Shown here: one piece after another, positions 51,003 to 62,065 of the stretch
Layout: each line of letters starts with the position of its first letter
How positions within the stretch are numbered: the first letter of the stretch is position 1
Source: Cladorrhinum sp. PSN259
Taxonomy: Eukaryota; Ascomycota; Sordariomycetes; Sordariales; Podosporaceae
Length of the DNA: 64,000 bases
Assembly (NCBI GenBank): GCA_033725935.1
Contig: MU867071.1
Location: 486,392 to 550,391, forward strand
Direction of reading: 5' to 3'
The notes under the pieces: generated by a model
Database searches by the model: none
What the model was told of the DNA's origin: nothing
What the model saw: only the letters and a program-made list of their open reading frames with translations
Program-made: the position numbers and the translations under genes

Positions 51003-52208
51003 TCAGTCAGTCTGCGGCATGGGCTTTGTCCTAACCAAACCAAGATGCTCTGCACCTATCTTTCTGGCCAGCTCTTGGTGCTGTACGCAAAACACATCCG
51101 CTATCCCAGTCCACAAGAAGAGCTTTCCCGTCAAGCTCAACGATTTGGTACGGGCCCAGGACTCAATATATACCATTTTAAGGCAATTGGCTGGGACGAG
51201 GTAAAACATTTTCAGGAGATGCGCAACGAGGCAGACGATAAATCCTGTGGCTGGGCCGTTGGTGGCTACAACGTGCGGCCATTTGAACTGGTTGCGATAG
51301 TTCTCGTACGGGCGTGAAGTGGGCTGAAGGGTCAGGGCGATAACGGCCTGGATCGCAGTCACCAGGCAGGTGAATGGCGAGGTGACAAGAGACTGGTGAA
51401 CTCGGCGGGCTCGCGGGATGGCAAAGGAATCGTAAGTGCCGCCGCCTCCAGCTGGGCAAATCTGTTTGATGAGGTCTTCCAGACGTTCGGCATGGTTGAA
51501 AGAGTCCTTATCTCCAGAAGTGATCACGTAGCGGCGATGTTGGTTAGGTTGACCTTGGAACTGCTTCTTGATGGTTTCAACCATTTCGGCTGTGTGGCCG
51601 CCGGAACCTAGGACGTACAGGAAGTAGACAGCTGGTAGCCCTGTGGTATTAGGGGCAGGGCTATCATGCTGAGTCCATGCGGTGGTAGCCCATGTTCTTG
51701 TAGGCCTGAGGCGTTTGTTCCGTTTGATAAAGAGTTGGTAGACCAGAAAGATTCCCACAGGGACTCGAATCCAGAAGGATGAGGCCAAAAGAAAGACTGT
51801 ATAACCACCAACAGCAACCCGAAGGTATCCAAGAAGCTGGGGGAGCATACTGTCCTGGACCCAAGTATCGACCGCGAGATACCAAGCAACAGCGCCGCCT
51901 AGCAACACCTTGCCTGAGGGAAGAGAGAGCCTCCAAACGGCCAACGTGGTGGTGAGGATGGGAAACACCACATCCAGGCTGCACTTTTTGACCCTCGATG
52001 TCAAAAAACTAGGCTGTCGGTTGTGCAGTGCAGAGCGCTCCAGCTCCATGCACATGTGCCGGTAGACGACAAACACAGGTAGCCAAGCCGCGAGAAGGGC
52101 GAGGTCTTCCCAGGAGAGCCAAACGAAAGCACCTGTGGCAATGGCAAAGACAGTAAAGGGTAGAAGGTAAAAGCCCGCAGGTGGGGTGCGGGCACCGAGG
52201 CCGTCCAT
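51003..52208 (-). CDS. ALG14: UDP-GlcNAc transferase subunit Alg14 with an N-terminal multi-span extension
   Basis: Intronless, 401 aa from the ATG at 52208. Alg14 anchors Alg13 to the ER membrane, and together they add the second GlcNAc to dolichol-PP-GlcNAc in N-glycan assembly. The Alg14 domain covers about residues 190-401. It contains VYFLYVLGSGGHTAEMVETI, RRYVITSGDKDSFNHAERLE, SFAIPRARRVHQSLVTSPFT and VVATNGPATGFIVCLVAHLL. Further on are MVYIESWARTKSLSLTGKLF and the C-terminal QHQELARKIGAEHLGLV. The first 170 residues add about five hydrophobic segments (FYLLPFTVFAIATGAFVWLS and others), where Alg14 usually has one. The frame is continuous, so this looks like a true extension. Confidence 0.9.
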   Translation of the reverse strand: MDGLGARTPPAGFYLLPFTVFAIATGAFVWLSWEDLALLAAWLPVFVVYRHMCMELERSALHNRQPSFLTSRVKKCSLDVVFPILTTTLAVWRLSLPSGKVLLGGAVAWYLAVDTWVQDSMLPQLLGYLRVAVGGYTVFLLASSFWIRVPVGIFLVYQLFIKRNKRLRPTRTWATTAWTQHDSPAPNTTGLPAVYFLYVLGSGGHTAEMVETIKKQFQGQPNQHRRYVITSGDKDSFNHAERLEDLIKQICPAGGGGTYDSFAIPRARRVHQSLVTSPFTCLVTAIQAVIALTLQPTSRPYENYRNQFKWPHVVATNGPATGFIVCLVAHLLKMFYLVPANCLKMVYIESWARTKSLSLTGKLFLWTGIADVFCVQHQELARKIGAEHLGLVRTKPMPQTD

Positions 52209-52756
52209 TGTCGTTATTACTTTATTGTCTGGTGAAGTTGTCGTGACTTTAATCGGGACGTCGACTTCGACCAACCTGTCTAGAGTAACTGTGTCCTCTG
52301 TCTAGAATGGCCATGTGGAGCATGCATTTCGAGGTGGATGAACATGTCCGAGATCCGTGAAGAATGCATTTACCCAGATGAAAATCAATCGCTCTTCCAT
52401 TGGAAACTTGCCTTCAAGCTGGTTACAAATGATACTGTCATTTTGGTCGTGCACTTCGCTGGAAAATTGGGTTGTGTTCGGTGCTGGTTGGACTAGGTAC
52501 TGTCTGGGAAGCTGGATGGAGGGTGTCCAGTCTCTTGGCAAGTTGACCCTTGCAACCCTGCAGCCACCCCTGCAAGGATCGGCCCACTGTAAAACTACAC
52601 AGTGGGTCTTGAATCTTCAACGTGCCTGCCGCCATCGTGCCTTCCAGATCATTGCTGCCGATAAAGTTCAAGTCGTACCTCCCACTCTCAACAACGGAAC
52701 TAAGGCGTTACACGTGATATTTAAATTTGGCCGTCATCAGGCATACAGTTGCAAAA
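52209..52756. promoter_or_regulatory. Divergent promoter ALG14 / HSH49
   Basis: The 548 bp lie between two start codons. The ALG14 frame is open for 22 codons upstream of its ATG without another ATG. A plus-strand frame here is not supported. Confidence 0.5.
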
Positions 52757-54010
52757 ATGAGCAAACACTGGTAAGTTTTCTACCATCTTCAATGCATTCC
52801 CGCGCATCACGATAGCCACTCTGCCGTCCTTATCAACAATCAGAAGCCCGAGATGAGTGCTGAATATCGAGACAGGGAACAAAATAAAGACGCGACCGTC
52901 TACGTCGGAAATGTCGACGAGCGCTTCACCCAAGAGCTGCTGACGGAGCTTATGACCCAAGTTGGTCCTGTCCGCCAGGTTCACATGCCCCTGGATCGCG
53001 TTTCGAGAATCCATCAAGGTTATGGCTTCGTCGAGTTCGATACTCCAGCTTCCGCCGAGTACGCTGCCAAAACCCTCAATGGCATCCGTGTCTGGGGCAA
53101 ACCGATCCGCGTCAACAAGGCGAGCGCGGACAAGCAAAAGTCTGTTGATATTGGCGCCGAGCTCTTCATCAACAATCTTGACCCGCAAGTCGATGAGAAG
53201 ATCTTGTACGACACATTCAGCCAGTTCGGTCAAATACTCAGACAGCCAAACATTGTGCGTGATGAGAACAATATCTCCAAGGGTTATGGTTTTGTCAGTT
53301 TTGATTCATTCGAGGCTTCCGATGCTGCACTGTCGACCATGAACGGCCAGTACCTCCTTAGCAAGGCCATTACGGTGGATTACGCATACAAGAAGGATGG
53401 CAAGGGTGAACGACATGGTGATGAGGCTGAGCGCAGACTGGCCGCCGAGGGCAAGAAGCACAATATAGTACCAGAGTCGCAACCCCTCCCGGCTGCTTAC
53501 CACATGTCTGCTCCCCAGGCTGCCCCGGCTGCAGTAGCTCCGGTCCCCGGCATTCCTCCTATCATCGACCCATCTGTCGGCGCGCTCTCTCATGGTGGTG
53601 TTCCAACACCCATTACTCCTGTCGGCGCCGGTATGCCTCTTGGCGGTGGCTATGGCGGCATTCCCCCTCCAACTGGCCCGATGGGAATGGGCCGTCCCGG
53701 ACCTCCTCCTCAGTATGGCGGTGGTAAGCCTGCTGCTATGGGCGGAGCTCCTCGCGTGGGTGGTGGCAATCTTCCTCCGGCTCCATCTGGTCTCCCCGCT
53801 CGGCCTCCTCCGAGTCAGGTCGGGTTTGGCGGTCCAGTCCCCTTTCACCCACCGGCTGGATTTCCTGGTGGTGTGCCGGGCCAACCTCCGATGTTCCCTC
53901 CTGGGCCGCCTCCTCCTGGGGGCTTTGGTCAGTTTCCACCACCACCACCACCAGGGTTCATTCCGCCTGGGGGCCGGCGAGATGACGGCATGAATGGAAG
54001 ATACTATTAG
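52757..54010 (+). CDS. HSH49: SF3b subunit Hsh49 (SF3B4), two RRMs
   Basis: Two exons, 52757..52770 and 52876..54010, join in phase 2 to 382 aa. Hsh49 binds Cus1 in SF3b and contacts the intron upstream of the branch site. RRM1 (about 10-85) has RNP2 ATVYVGNVDE and RNP1 QGYGFVEF. RRM2 (about 97-175) has ELFINNLD and KGYGFVSF. A Pro/Gly-rich tail with PPPPPPG runs follows, like SF3B4. The 14-nt first exon gives MSKHW, which joins EQNKDATVYVG to match fungal MSxxHWEQDKEATVYVG starts. A later ATG at 52853 also gives an open frame but lies inside the intron (donor GTAAGT, acceptor ACAG). Confidence 0.92.
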
Positions 54011-54894
54011 GATTCCTTTGGTTATTGCTAAAGCATATCGTTTGCATTAGGTGTATCGCTGTACGGAACCACCGGGCCCGATCACCTCTATGTTGGCAAT
54101 GGAATCCGAAGCAACGGTTAGTTGTACATCGCCCCTTTGTTCGTTGGTTGGCGTGGGATTTAAGTTAAGACTTATAGCTTCCAACTCAACAACCACAAAG
54201 AAAACCAGAAAGAAAAGCTCGGAGACTGGTTGTGCTGCAGAAGAACTACTGCGGTGGGGAGGCCAGCTACATAAACGGAGTTGATTGTGCTGAAGCACAT
54301 AATGAGGAGCAAGCAGTCTCCGCTGCTGCCATGTGATGAGCTTGGATAAGGCTGAGCTCAGCGTCCACTGGGTCATTGAGGAGCAGTTCTCCAGATAAAC
54401 CCTCCCAGTTCATTATCCATCTGAACATAGCAAGATTGTGGAAGGTATAAGGCATTGATTATGAGTAAACTTCAATGTAGGCGTTTGAGGTTTCCGCCAG
54501 CGCTGGAAAATGAGCAGTTGAAGCAATCATCTCGAGTAGAAAAGTCATAAAGTTCATGAATTTCTAGCGACAGTAAGATTATATTCCTCGGTGCACTGTA
54601 CATAGGAAGATACGTGATGTTTGGGTAAGTAGAGAGCTTGGTATAAATGATCTTTCAGGTGATTAGATAAGACCTCCTACAGTTACATGTACCCCTCGTT
54701 CACCTAAGCTCCCAGGTTCTTAGCGTTCTCTGTGTAGCTGCAAGCAGTTCCACTCAACGCCCCAACCGCCCCAAACCCCTGATTGATTCGCTCGACGTCA
54801 TCCAGCTCATTCCCCAAAGTTGCCTGGCGACAGTGCTTACTGCTACCTTCTCCCCAGAGCATCGAATTCCCGACTGTCCCGGGGAAGCCATAAT
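54011..54894. other. Intergenic between HSH49 and BET4
   Basis: The roughly 880 bp hold no supported gene, RNA or repeat. The BET4 promoter lies at the right end. Confidence 0.5.
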
Positions 54895-56295
54895 ATGGCC
54901 GAGGTATGAATCCTTTTAATCTCACAGAAACTGCCAGAAAGACCAAAATTCACTGATAAACAAGGAACCCAGTCAGGCGCGTCGCACGGCATAGCCCGAA
55001 CATCAGGAGTCCGGAGCGAGGAGCAGCGGCAAAAGGATCTCGAAAGAATCGACAAGTACCGACAGCTCGAGGACGAAGTGCGCCAACACGTCGCAAAGCA
55101 AAAATTTTCATCCCCCGAAGTGTTCCAACTCACGTCGAAGCTGTTGCGTCTAAATCCCGAGTACTACACAGTATGGAACGTCCGCAGGCGGTGCCTAATT
55201 TCTGGCTTATTCTCAAAACAATCACTTGGATCCTCATGCTCGACGGAGTCCTGGAGTTCTTCTCGATGCGACACTACAGCAACATCTTCCGTCGAGTCCT
55301 CATCCTCCTCTTTGACCGCGACCCCGCCCAGCCCCGCGCCCCTGACAGCTGGGAAGAGTGGTACAACAGTTGATGAGGGCGATGCCGATGCTGATGCGGA
55401 AGCCGAAAAGAAAGACTTCGACTTGATTAAATCCGAGTTGTACTTTACTATCCCCCTGCTTCTGGAATCGCCAAAGTGTTACTGGATATGGAGTTATCGT
55501 CTTTGGGTGTTGAACCAAGCTATTGAGAGACTGCCAGCGCCCGTTGCGCGGCGCATTTGGGAGGAGGAGTTGGGTTTGGCTTCGAAGATGCTGTTGAAAG
55601 ATCGGCGCAATTTTCACGCTTGGGGATATAGGCGTCATGTTGTTGCGCAACTGGAGAGTCCTGCACTGGGTGGTGGGAGCATGGTGGAAGCCGAGTTTGA
55701 GTATACGGAAAAGATGTTTCGAACGGATCTGTCTAATTTCTCGGCGCTGCATAACAGGAGTCAACTGATCCCTCGGTTGCTGGATGAGCGAGGGGCGACT
55801 GATGCGCAGAGGAAGGCTTTTCTTGACAAAGGTAAGACACAGTACTGTTCAGCATTCTGTTCTTCCCGAGGACTGACTGACGACCGTTACACAGAACTCA
55901 ACATGATCCGTGACGCACTCAACGTAGGGCCTGAAGATCAATCTCTCTGGTATTATCATCAGTTTCTGGTATTGAACATTGTTACCACTGTTGGGCGGCC
56001 AACGATCACACCAGCATTCACACTTGAAGAACGCATCTCCTACGTCAGTCGAGAGATTGAAGAAATCAAAGACTTGTTAGAAGACTACGAAGATGTTCAA
56101 CTTATTTACGAAGCACTAGTCGATTACACATTATATCTCTCCCGACTGGAGGAGCGGAAACCTACCGAGGAAGAAAGAGAGGATCTCGTGAGCTGGGTTG
56201 GGCAACTCAAAGAGTTAGATCCCATGCGTAACGGACGCTGGGCAGATTTGGAACGAGACCAGGGACTTGTAGAACTTTTACCCGGCGGGCAATAG
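54895..56295 (+). CDS. BET4: Rab geranylgeranyltransferase alpha subunit Bet4
   Basis: Three exons, 54895..54903, 54973..55831 and 55895..56295, join to 422 aa. Bet4 pairs with Bet2 to prenylate Rab GTPases presented by the escort protein. The 9-nt first exon encodes MAE, and exon 2 continues SGASHGIARTSGVRSEEQRQ. Prenyltransferase-alpha repeats are visible at NPEYYTVWNVRRRCL, SPKCYWIWSYRLWVLNQ, DRRNFHAWGYRRHVV, DLSNFSALHNRSQLI and DQSLWYYHQFLVL. A Ser/Thr-rich insertion of about 55 residues separates repeats 1 and 2, with no usable splice sites seen around it. Intron 2 is 63 nt and stop-free in frame, so the unspliced frame stays open. Confidence 0.93.
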
Positions 56296-56340
56296 TATCT
56301 TTCTACAGCACTGGGTATAATAAACAGCAATCTCCCCCTT

Positions 56341-56366
56341 TTTTCTTTCTTTCTTTCTTTCTTTCA
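56341..56366 (+). repeat. (TTTC)n tetranucleotide repeat between convergent genes
   Basis: Five to six TTTC units lie in the 96-bp gap between the BET4 and ESA1 stop codons. The run is T-rich on the plus strand and could serve as part of a shared 3' end region. Confidence 0.8.
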
Positions 56367-56391
56367 TTCAAAAAAACAGCTGATCAATGGT

Positions 56392-58000
56392 CTACCATGC
56401 CCATGTCCTGCTGGATGCTGTAAATACTGGAGGCTTCCACTGAATCCTCTCTGGATCAATCAGCCGCTTCTGCTTCGCCCTGCTCTTCTTCCTCTGTTCC
56501 ACCAGCTTTTCTGGAATCACAATCTTGTGCTCGCCCTTGTGGTAGACCTGCATCTTTAACGCCTGGAGTGTGTGCTCCACATCCTGCGTCGTCATGGCGA
56601 GATGCGATGCAATACCCTCTATGGTACAAGGCTCGTCTCTATCTCCATAACTCAGCAGTAGGTCGATAATATTCTCGGACCAGTACTGGCGGTAACTCAG
56701 CAGACCCAAATCAGAAAGCGGCTTTTCTGGAGATCCCAGTTTGCCCTCAATCTTGGACAGTTCGTACGAGAACTGAATCAGAAGACGGCCATAACCCTTG
56801 CGTTGGTATTGCGGCAGCGTCAAAATACAGGCAACGTTGTATCCGTCTGTGCTCTCCTTCTCCTTGGAGAAGTAACCGATAAGATGGCATCCCCTGTCAT
56901 CTCTGGTCGTCATGACGTAGAAAAGGAACGGATCGACGTCGTAGTAGAGCGTCTTGTGATCCAGGAACATCTTTGACAGCAAGCACAGATTTCGGCACCA
57001 CGTCCGCTGTCTCCTGCCGTCGATCTCGAAGAAGGATACAAAGTCGTCTCGGTAGATCTCGTTGCCTGGTGGGTGGTGAAGAGTGCACTTGTGTCGGTGG
57101 CGTGCAAAGGACTTGATGTCCGTGTAATAGCTGAGGCAAAACTCGCAGATGAAGATGCTATCTTCCTGTGCGAAGACCTCAGGGTATGGTGAAAAATACC
57201 ACGGGAACAAGACGTATTTGCCAAACTCAACCTGCGAAATGTTTCGTATCCTCGAAATTTCGGCCGGGTTTTGAGTCATGGATCCTGACGTCCGCAATTT
57301 CTCAATCTCCTGCTCTCGGCTGAATGGCGTGAGATGCTCCTTTTTGGCGGCGCTCGCGGGTGTCTCGTCCTCGTCAATCTCCATCTCATCTGGCCCGATG
57401 CCCGGTGTCCCGCCAACCTCCAGGCTTGCATTGACTCTGTCTTCTGTATCGTCGCCCTTTTTGCTTTTTGGTTGCTGTGACTCGACAAACTCGGACCATG
57501 GGTGTGGTGTTTGGTCGTCGGAAGCAGTCGACTGTTCCCTCTTGCTGACTCTCTTTTTTTGATTCTTGGATGGTTGCTTCTTGGACACGGCGGCGCCCGT
57601 CTTCTTGGCCTTTTTCTCGTCCTTTTGCTTGTCTTTGTCGGGGTTCGGCCATTCAACGTCCCTATCAAAATCGATTCTCGCGACAGGTACCCATTCATCC
57701 AGACGCTTGTTGAAGTTGTCGAAATTGCAGTAGTATTGGCGGCCGCTTTTGGTCTCCTTTATGCTGAGAATCTCTGCGCGACGAGCCTGGCCATCTTTGA
57801 TGACCTGGGCAATACATCCGATCCTGAACACAGACAGCCACGTTAGCTAGACTGAAAGGAGAGGTTTGCGACAAATGGAAGTTGTGAAAATGCGGAATGC
57901 GACGGCGGCTGAAAGACACGTACGTGAGCGTTTCGGGTGTCGCCTTGCCCTTTATTCTTGGGCCATCAGAGCCGACTGATACCTCGCCGTTAGGGCTCAT
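56392..58000 (-). CDS. ESA1: MYST histone acetyltransferase Esa1 (NuA4 catalytic subunit)
   Basis: Two exons, 58000..57924 and 57823..56392, join in phase 2 to 502 aa. Esa1 acetylates H4 and H2A within NuA4. The N-terminal Tudor-knot/chromobarrel (about 22-85) includes IGCIAQVIKDGQARRAEILS and YYCNFDNFNKRLDEWV. A Lys-rich linker follows. The MYST domain (about 215-490) has FGKYVLFPWYFSPYP with the autoacetylated Lys, the C2HC finger CEFCLSYYTDIKSFARHRHKC and the catalytic Cys in NVACILTLPQYQRKGYGRLL, which also binds acetyl-CoA. The catalytic Glu is in GSPEKPLSDLG. The intron has donor GTACGT and acceptor TCAG. Exon 1 supplies MSPNGEVSVGSDGPRIKGKA. Confidence 0.97.
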
Positions 58001-58479
58001 GATTATATTCGATGAAGGATTGTTGAGAGTTGGATGTTTGATGGAAGTGACAGATGATGAGAAGGAATTAGGAATGTGAATCTGCGCTAGAATCTCGAAT
58101 GCAACACCCCTGCCAATACCCCTCCAAGACACGATCTTGACCTTTGAGCCCCACTAAATGAGATGCACGTGCCAATCCAGAAGAACCTTGATGGCCCGTC
58201 ACTGCGGATGAGCTGTGGCAACGGTGAATCGATAAGAACGTAATCGAAGCACGGGCCATTTTGGATTTCAAGTATTCATCAGCCCGATTTATCATTTGAG
58301 TTTCACTGGCAATTGACAATTCTGGAAAGTTGCATCACAAACATCAGCCCACCTTGTCTGCGTGCCCCCCAGACAATATTCTTTCTCGGACCTCATCTAA
58401 TTTACGTCGCAAATTTTAATTTTTTTTTATACAACCGACTATCGTTTCTCTGAGCGATCAAAATCACAGCTAAACAACG
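58001..58479. promoter_or_regulatory. Divergent promoter ESA1 / SLT11
   Basis: The 479 bp lie between two start codons, with a T9-like run at about 58421-58429 on the SLT11 side. No coding feature is recognised. Confidence 0.55.
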
Positions 58480-59658
58480 ATGCCACCACCACAGATCAAA
58501 CAAGACCTCAACAGGTCCGGCTGGGAATCCACCGACTTCCCCTCAGTCTGTGAAAACTGCCTCCCGACAAACCCCTATGTCAAGATGCTCAAGGAAGATT
58601 ACGGCGCCGAGTGCAAGCTGTGCACGCGACCATTTACGGTCTTCAGCTGGTCGGGCGAAGGTCGCGCACACGGCCGCAAGAAGCGCACCAACATTTGCTT
58701 AACATGCGCTCGACTCAAAAACGCCTGCCAGTGCTGCATCATGGACTTGCAGTTTGGCCTGCCCATCGTCATCAGAGATAAAGCTCTCGAGTTGATCGCC
58801 CCGGGCCCCCAGAGCGAGATCAACAGAGAGTACTTTGCGCAGAACAACGAGCGAGCGATTGAGGAAGGCCGAGCTGGAGTGGAGGAGTACGACAAGACGG
58901 ATGAGAAGGCTAGAGAGCTCCTGAGAAGGTTAGCGCACAGTAAACCATATTTCAGAAAGGGCAAGGAGCTGGACCAGGAGGGTAATGCGGTATCTGGAGG
59001 GCCATCAGGCAGCGGCAGCGCGTTGGGAGGGAATGCGGCTGTCGGTGCAGGACTCGGTGGCCCTGGCCCGATAAGATCACGAGATTCGAGAGCGGCGGCA
59101 GCTGTTGGAGCTCGTCCGGGAGGTGGAAGGAAAGGCCCGCTTGGTGCAAATGCGCCACCACCTGGACCCAAAGACTGGCTTCCCCCTGCGGACAAGGGCA
59201 TCATGTCGCTGTTTGTTACCGGCATCGAGGACGACCTGCCGGAGTACAAGATTCGCGACCACTTCAAGACCTTCGGCAAGATCAAATCTCTCGTGGTTTC
59301 CCACATGACGCATTGCGCTTTTGTGAACTACGAGACACGCGAGGGAGCAGAAAGAGCTGCTGCCGAGTGCAAGGGCCGCGCAGTCATTGCTGGATGCCCA
59401 TTGCGAATTAGGTGGAGCCAGCCGAAGGCGATTGGAACCATGGATAAGGAGGAGCGCGCCCGGATGCTGCGCGACGGCAGGTCAGCCTTCCCGAATGCAA
59501 AGCGAGCAGCAGCTGGGCAAGAAAAGGCGATTGAAGGAGGTGGAAGCGCGCAAGGGGGTGGCGAGGCCTCAGGTTCCGGGCATGACCTATCTGGGTTGAC
59601 GGTTGCGCCTCCACCTGGAGGTGATGATGTACAGTATGCCAGTCTAGCAGGCAACTAG
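58480..59658 (+). CDS. SLT11: Pre-mRNA-splicing factor Slt11/Ecm2 (RBM22 family)
   Basis: Intronless, 392 aa. Slt11 (Ecm2, Cwf5) is an NTC-related protein that contacts U6 ISL and pre-mRNA in the active spliceosome. The N-terminal zinc region (about 20-95) has FPSVCENCLPTNPYVKM, then GAECKLCTRPFTVFSWSG. ICLTCARLKNACQCCIMDLQFGLP completes the two zinc modules. A Gly/Ala-rich linker (about 165-235) precedes the RRM (about 245-320), with SLFVTGIEDDLPEYKIRDHF, CAFVNYETREGAERAA and PLRIRWSQP. The tail is Gly-rich. The ATG at 58480 opens the conserved MPPPQIKQDLNRSGWE start. It converges on RRP3. Confidence 0.95.
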   Translation: MPPPQIKQDLNRSGWESTDFPSVCENCLPTNPYVKMLKEDYGAECKLCTRPFTVFSWSGEGRAHGRKKRTNICLTCARLKNACQCCIMDLQFGLPIVIRDKALELIAPGPQSEINREYFAQNNERAIEEGRAGVEEYDKTDEKARELLRRLAHSKPYFRKGKELDQEGNAVSGGPSGSGSALGGNAAVGAGLGGPGPIRSRDSRAAAAVGARPGGGRKGPLGANAPPPGPKDWLPPADKGIMSLFVTGIEDDLPEYKIRDHFKTFGKIKSLVVSHMTHCAFVNYETREGAERAAAECKGRAVIAGCPLRIRWSQPKAIGTMDKEERARMLRDGRSAFPNAKRAAAGQEKAIEGGGSAQGGGEASGSGHDLSGLTVAPPPGGDDVQYASLAGN

Positions 59659-60184
59659 AAGATCATTGTTGCACTTGCTGTTGTACTGTTTTTAATGGCA
59701 TGGCGTTCGGGGGGTTAAGTTGGGATCAGGGCATTGGAGATTGTTGAAATATATGGCTACGAGTGATGTATTTAATACAAAAGTGTTCTCTGCCGGAGGG
59801 AAAGCAGGCCAAATCTATACATAATGACTGCCGGACCCCAATGTACTGGACGCAGCAGTGCCATCATAACTTGAGGCGCTGGTTCTCTATGTAGCAGCGA
59901 TATCAGGACATTTTCATCATGCTTTCAATCTTTGTTGTTAATGGAAGGGACATCATACCTGGGCAGCTGTTCAGTATCATACAATGGTAGCAGTGCTGAC
60001 GCGCAAGAAATGACACAGATGATCTGTTTATTTTCCATAATAAAATCCACAAAAATAACAGAGCGCCATCATTACATGCAAATACACAAATGGTATACCT
60101 ATTCCGGCGCGCCTTTACAATAAATCAACCCTTTTTAAAACTCCAAAATCTCCAAAGCAAAACATGGTCTGAGGAGCAGAAGGC
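59659..60184. other. Convergent 3' region SLT11 / RRP3
   Basis: The 526 bp lie between two convergent stop codons and show no recognised feature. Confidence 0.55.
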
Positions 60185-61791
60185 TTAACCCTCCTCCGCA
60201 TCCATGTTGTCCCGAGAAGCACCGGGTGCGCCTCTCTTCCTCCCCTTGCCACCCTTGAGAACCGACCCCTTATTTCCGCGATCGTCTATGAGCGTCTTCA
60301 TCTCGTTCCTGGCGTGCCTTTGAGCCTCTTCAACGCGGGGCATGAAGACCATCACTTCCTCCTTCTCAAGCTGGTACTCGTCGAGCTTGTGGCCTAAGGC
60401 CTTTTCGATGCGCAGCCAGATCTCAAGGTCACTAGCTTTTTGTCAGTACAAGCCAATTTTCACAGGATTGGAAGAAAACTCACTATTGCGTCACCATGCT
60501 GATGGCATTGCCAGACTTTCCAGCGCGAGCGGTACGACCAACACGATGGACATATGTCTTTGAGTCCTGTGGCAAGTCATAGTTGATGACTGCATCGACG
60601 TTGGGAATATCGAGACCACGGGCGGCGACATCGGTGGCGATCAAAATGTTACGGGCGCCGGCACGGAACTTGTTCAGGGCACCGAGGCGAGCTGACTGTG
60701 AGAGACCACCATGGAGGGGGATAGCTCCCATGCCCAGAGTACGAAGAAGAATGGCGATTCTTTGTGTCTCTAGGACGGTACGAGTGAAGATGATGAGGGT
60801 TTTGCCGTGGAACTCGTTGCAGAGGTAGATGAGATAGACATCCTTGTACTTGTGTGGGAAGAAGAGGAAGTTGGACTTCAAGGTCGAGACTGTCTGGTAC
60901 TTGGAAGATGAGACGCTGACTTTGATAGGGTCACGAAGAGAGGCGCGCTGAAGACTCTCGACCTTGCTGGACATGGTGGCAGAGAAGAGGAAGGTGCGGC
61001 GCTCGCGGGGGAGGAACTTGAGGATTTTCTCAAGGATGGGGCCAAAGTCCATGTCGAGAAGACGATCGGCTTCGTCCATGACGCAGTAACGGAGGTTGCG
61101 CAAGCTGAAGCCCTTGGTCTTCTCCAGATGGTCGAGCAGTCTGCCGGGTGACGCAACGATTACGTGAGGCTTTTTGCCAAGTGCGATGGCCTGCTGGACC
61201 ATGTCCATACCACCGAGAAGAAGTGCGCATCGGAGAGAAATAAGCGAGCCGAGAGCTTCGAACTGTTGAGCAATCTGCGCAGCAAGTTCTCTGGTCGGAG
61301 CGAGCACGAGGGCGAACAGGGGTTGGGGCCTTTCGAGGAGAGCTTGGAGGATGGGGAGTGCGAAGGCGGCAGTCTTTCCGGAACCTGTCTGAGCAATACC
61401 AATTATATCACGGTCTTGCAGGGCGAGCGGAATTGCTTCAGCTTGGATCGCTGTAGGCTTTTTGTATCCCAGCCGGTCGCAGGCTTCGCAGAGGGGGTCG
61501 ACGATACCCTGTCATTGTGTTAGTAACAGTCGCCTAATCCGTCCAAACCAATCATCATACCAACTCCTTGAAGGTCTTGGGCTGGGTATCCTCATTATCT
61601 TTTGAAGAGTTGTCCACGGTCACAGATTCGGACTCGGCGTCGGATTCTGGGGCTGCTTCTGCCTCTGGAGATGGTGATGGTTCCTTTGCTTTCGGTGCTG
61701 ATGCCGGTTTCGATTTCGGTTTCGGAGCTGAAACTGATGACTCTTTGAGCGCTGTTGACTCATGCGAGGTTTTCCTGCGTTTTGATGACAT
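60185..61791 (-). CDS. RRP3: DEAD-box pre-rRNA helicase Rrp3
   Basis: Three exons, 61791..61561, 61508..60484 and 60431..60185, join to 500 aa. Rrp3 is a nucleolar helicase required for early pre-18S rRNA processing. Residues 1-70 are low-complexity (basic start, then Ser/Glu/Pro). The Q motif is TFKELGIVDPLCEACDRLGY, then KKPTAIQAEAIP. Motif I is AQTGSGKT, then PTRELA, ASPGRLLDHLE, DEAD and SAT. In the second RecA lobe are IIFTRT, TDVAARGLDIP and HRVGRTARAG. Exon 3 gives DLEIWLRIEKALGHKLDEYQ and a basic GRKRGAP end. Introns are GTATGA..ACAG and GTGAGT..CTAG. The start is 274 bp from that of NOC4. Confidence 0.96.
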
Positions 61792-62065
61792 ATTGACTGT
61801 GGTGTAATAACTTTTGACTTTGTGAACTAAGAGTTGAACGACTGCTTCAACCTCTCCAAGAAGTCGGACGGCGTTCCTAGAAATTCCACGGCTTATCGGC
61901 TGGTGGGGCTGACGATAACAGCAGACTCCACTACGCTTTTCAGCACGGTCTGGAATTCTTGTTTGACTAGACCCACTTAAAAGTTCAAAGTTCCTAAACC
62001 ATAACCCCCGCGATTGAGACGACGACAGTAACCTCAACGAGAACCTGATTTAGTTAGCCGAAAAC
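61792..62065. promoter_or_regulatory. Compact divergent promoter RRP3 / NOC4
   Basis: Only 274 bp separate the start codons of two SSU-processome genes, the shortest divergent gap in the window. Co-regulation is plausible. I cannot point to a specific factor site. Confidence 0.6.

Noticed and set aside
51761..51775. tRNA T-loop-like word GACTCGAATCC
   Set aside because: It lies within the ALG14 coding region and no cloverleaf can be built around it. No tRNA was found elsewhere by eye.
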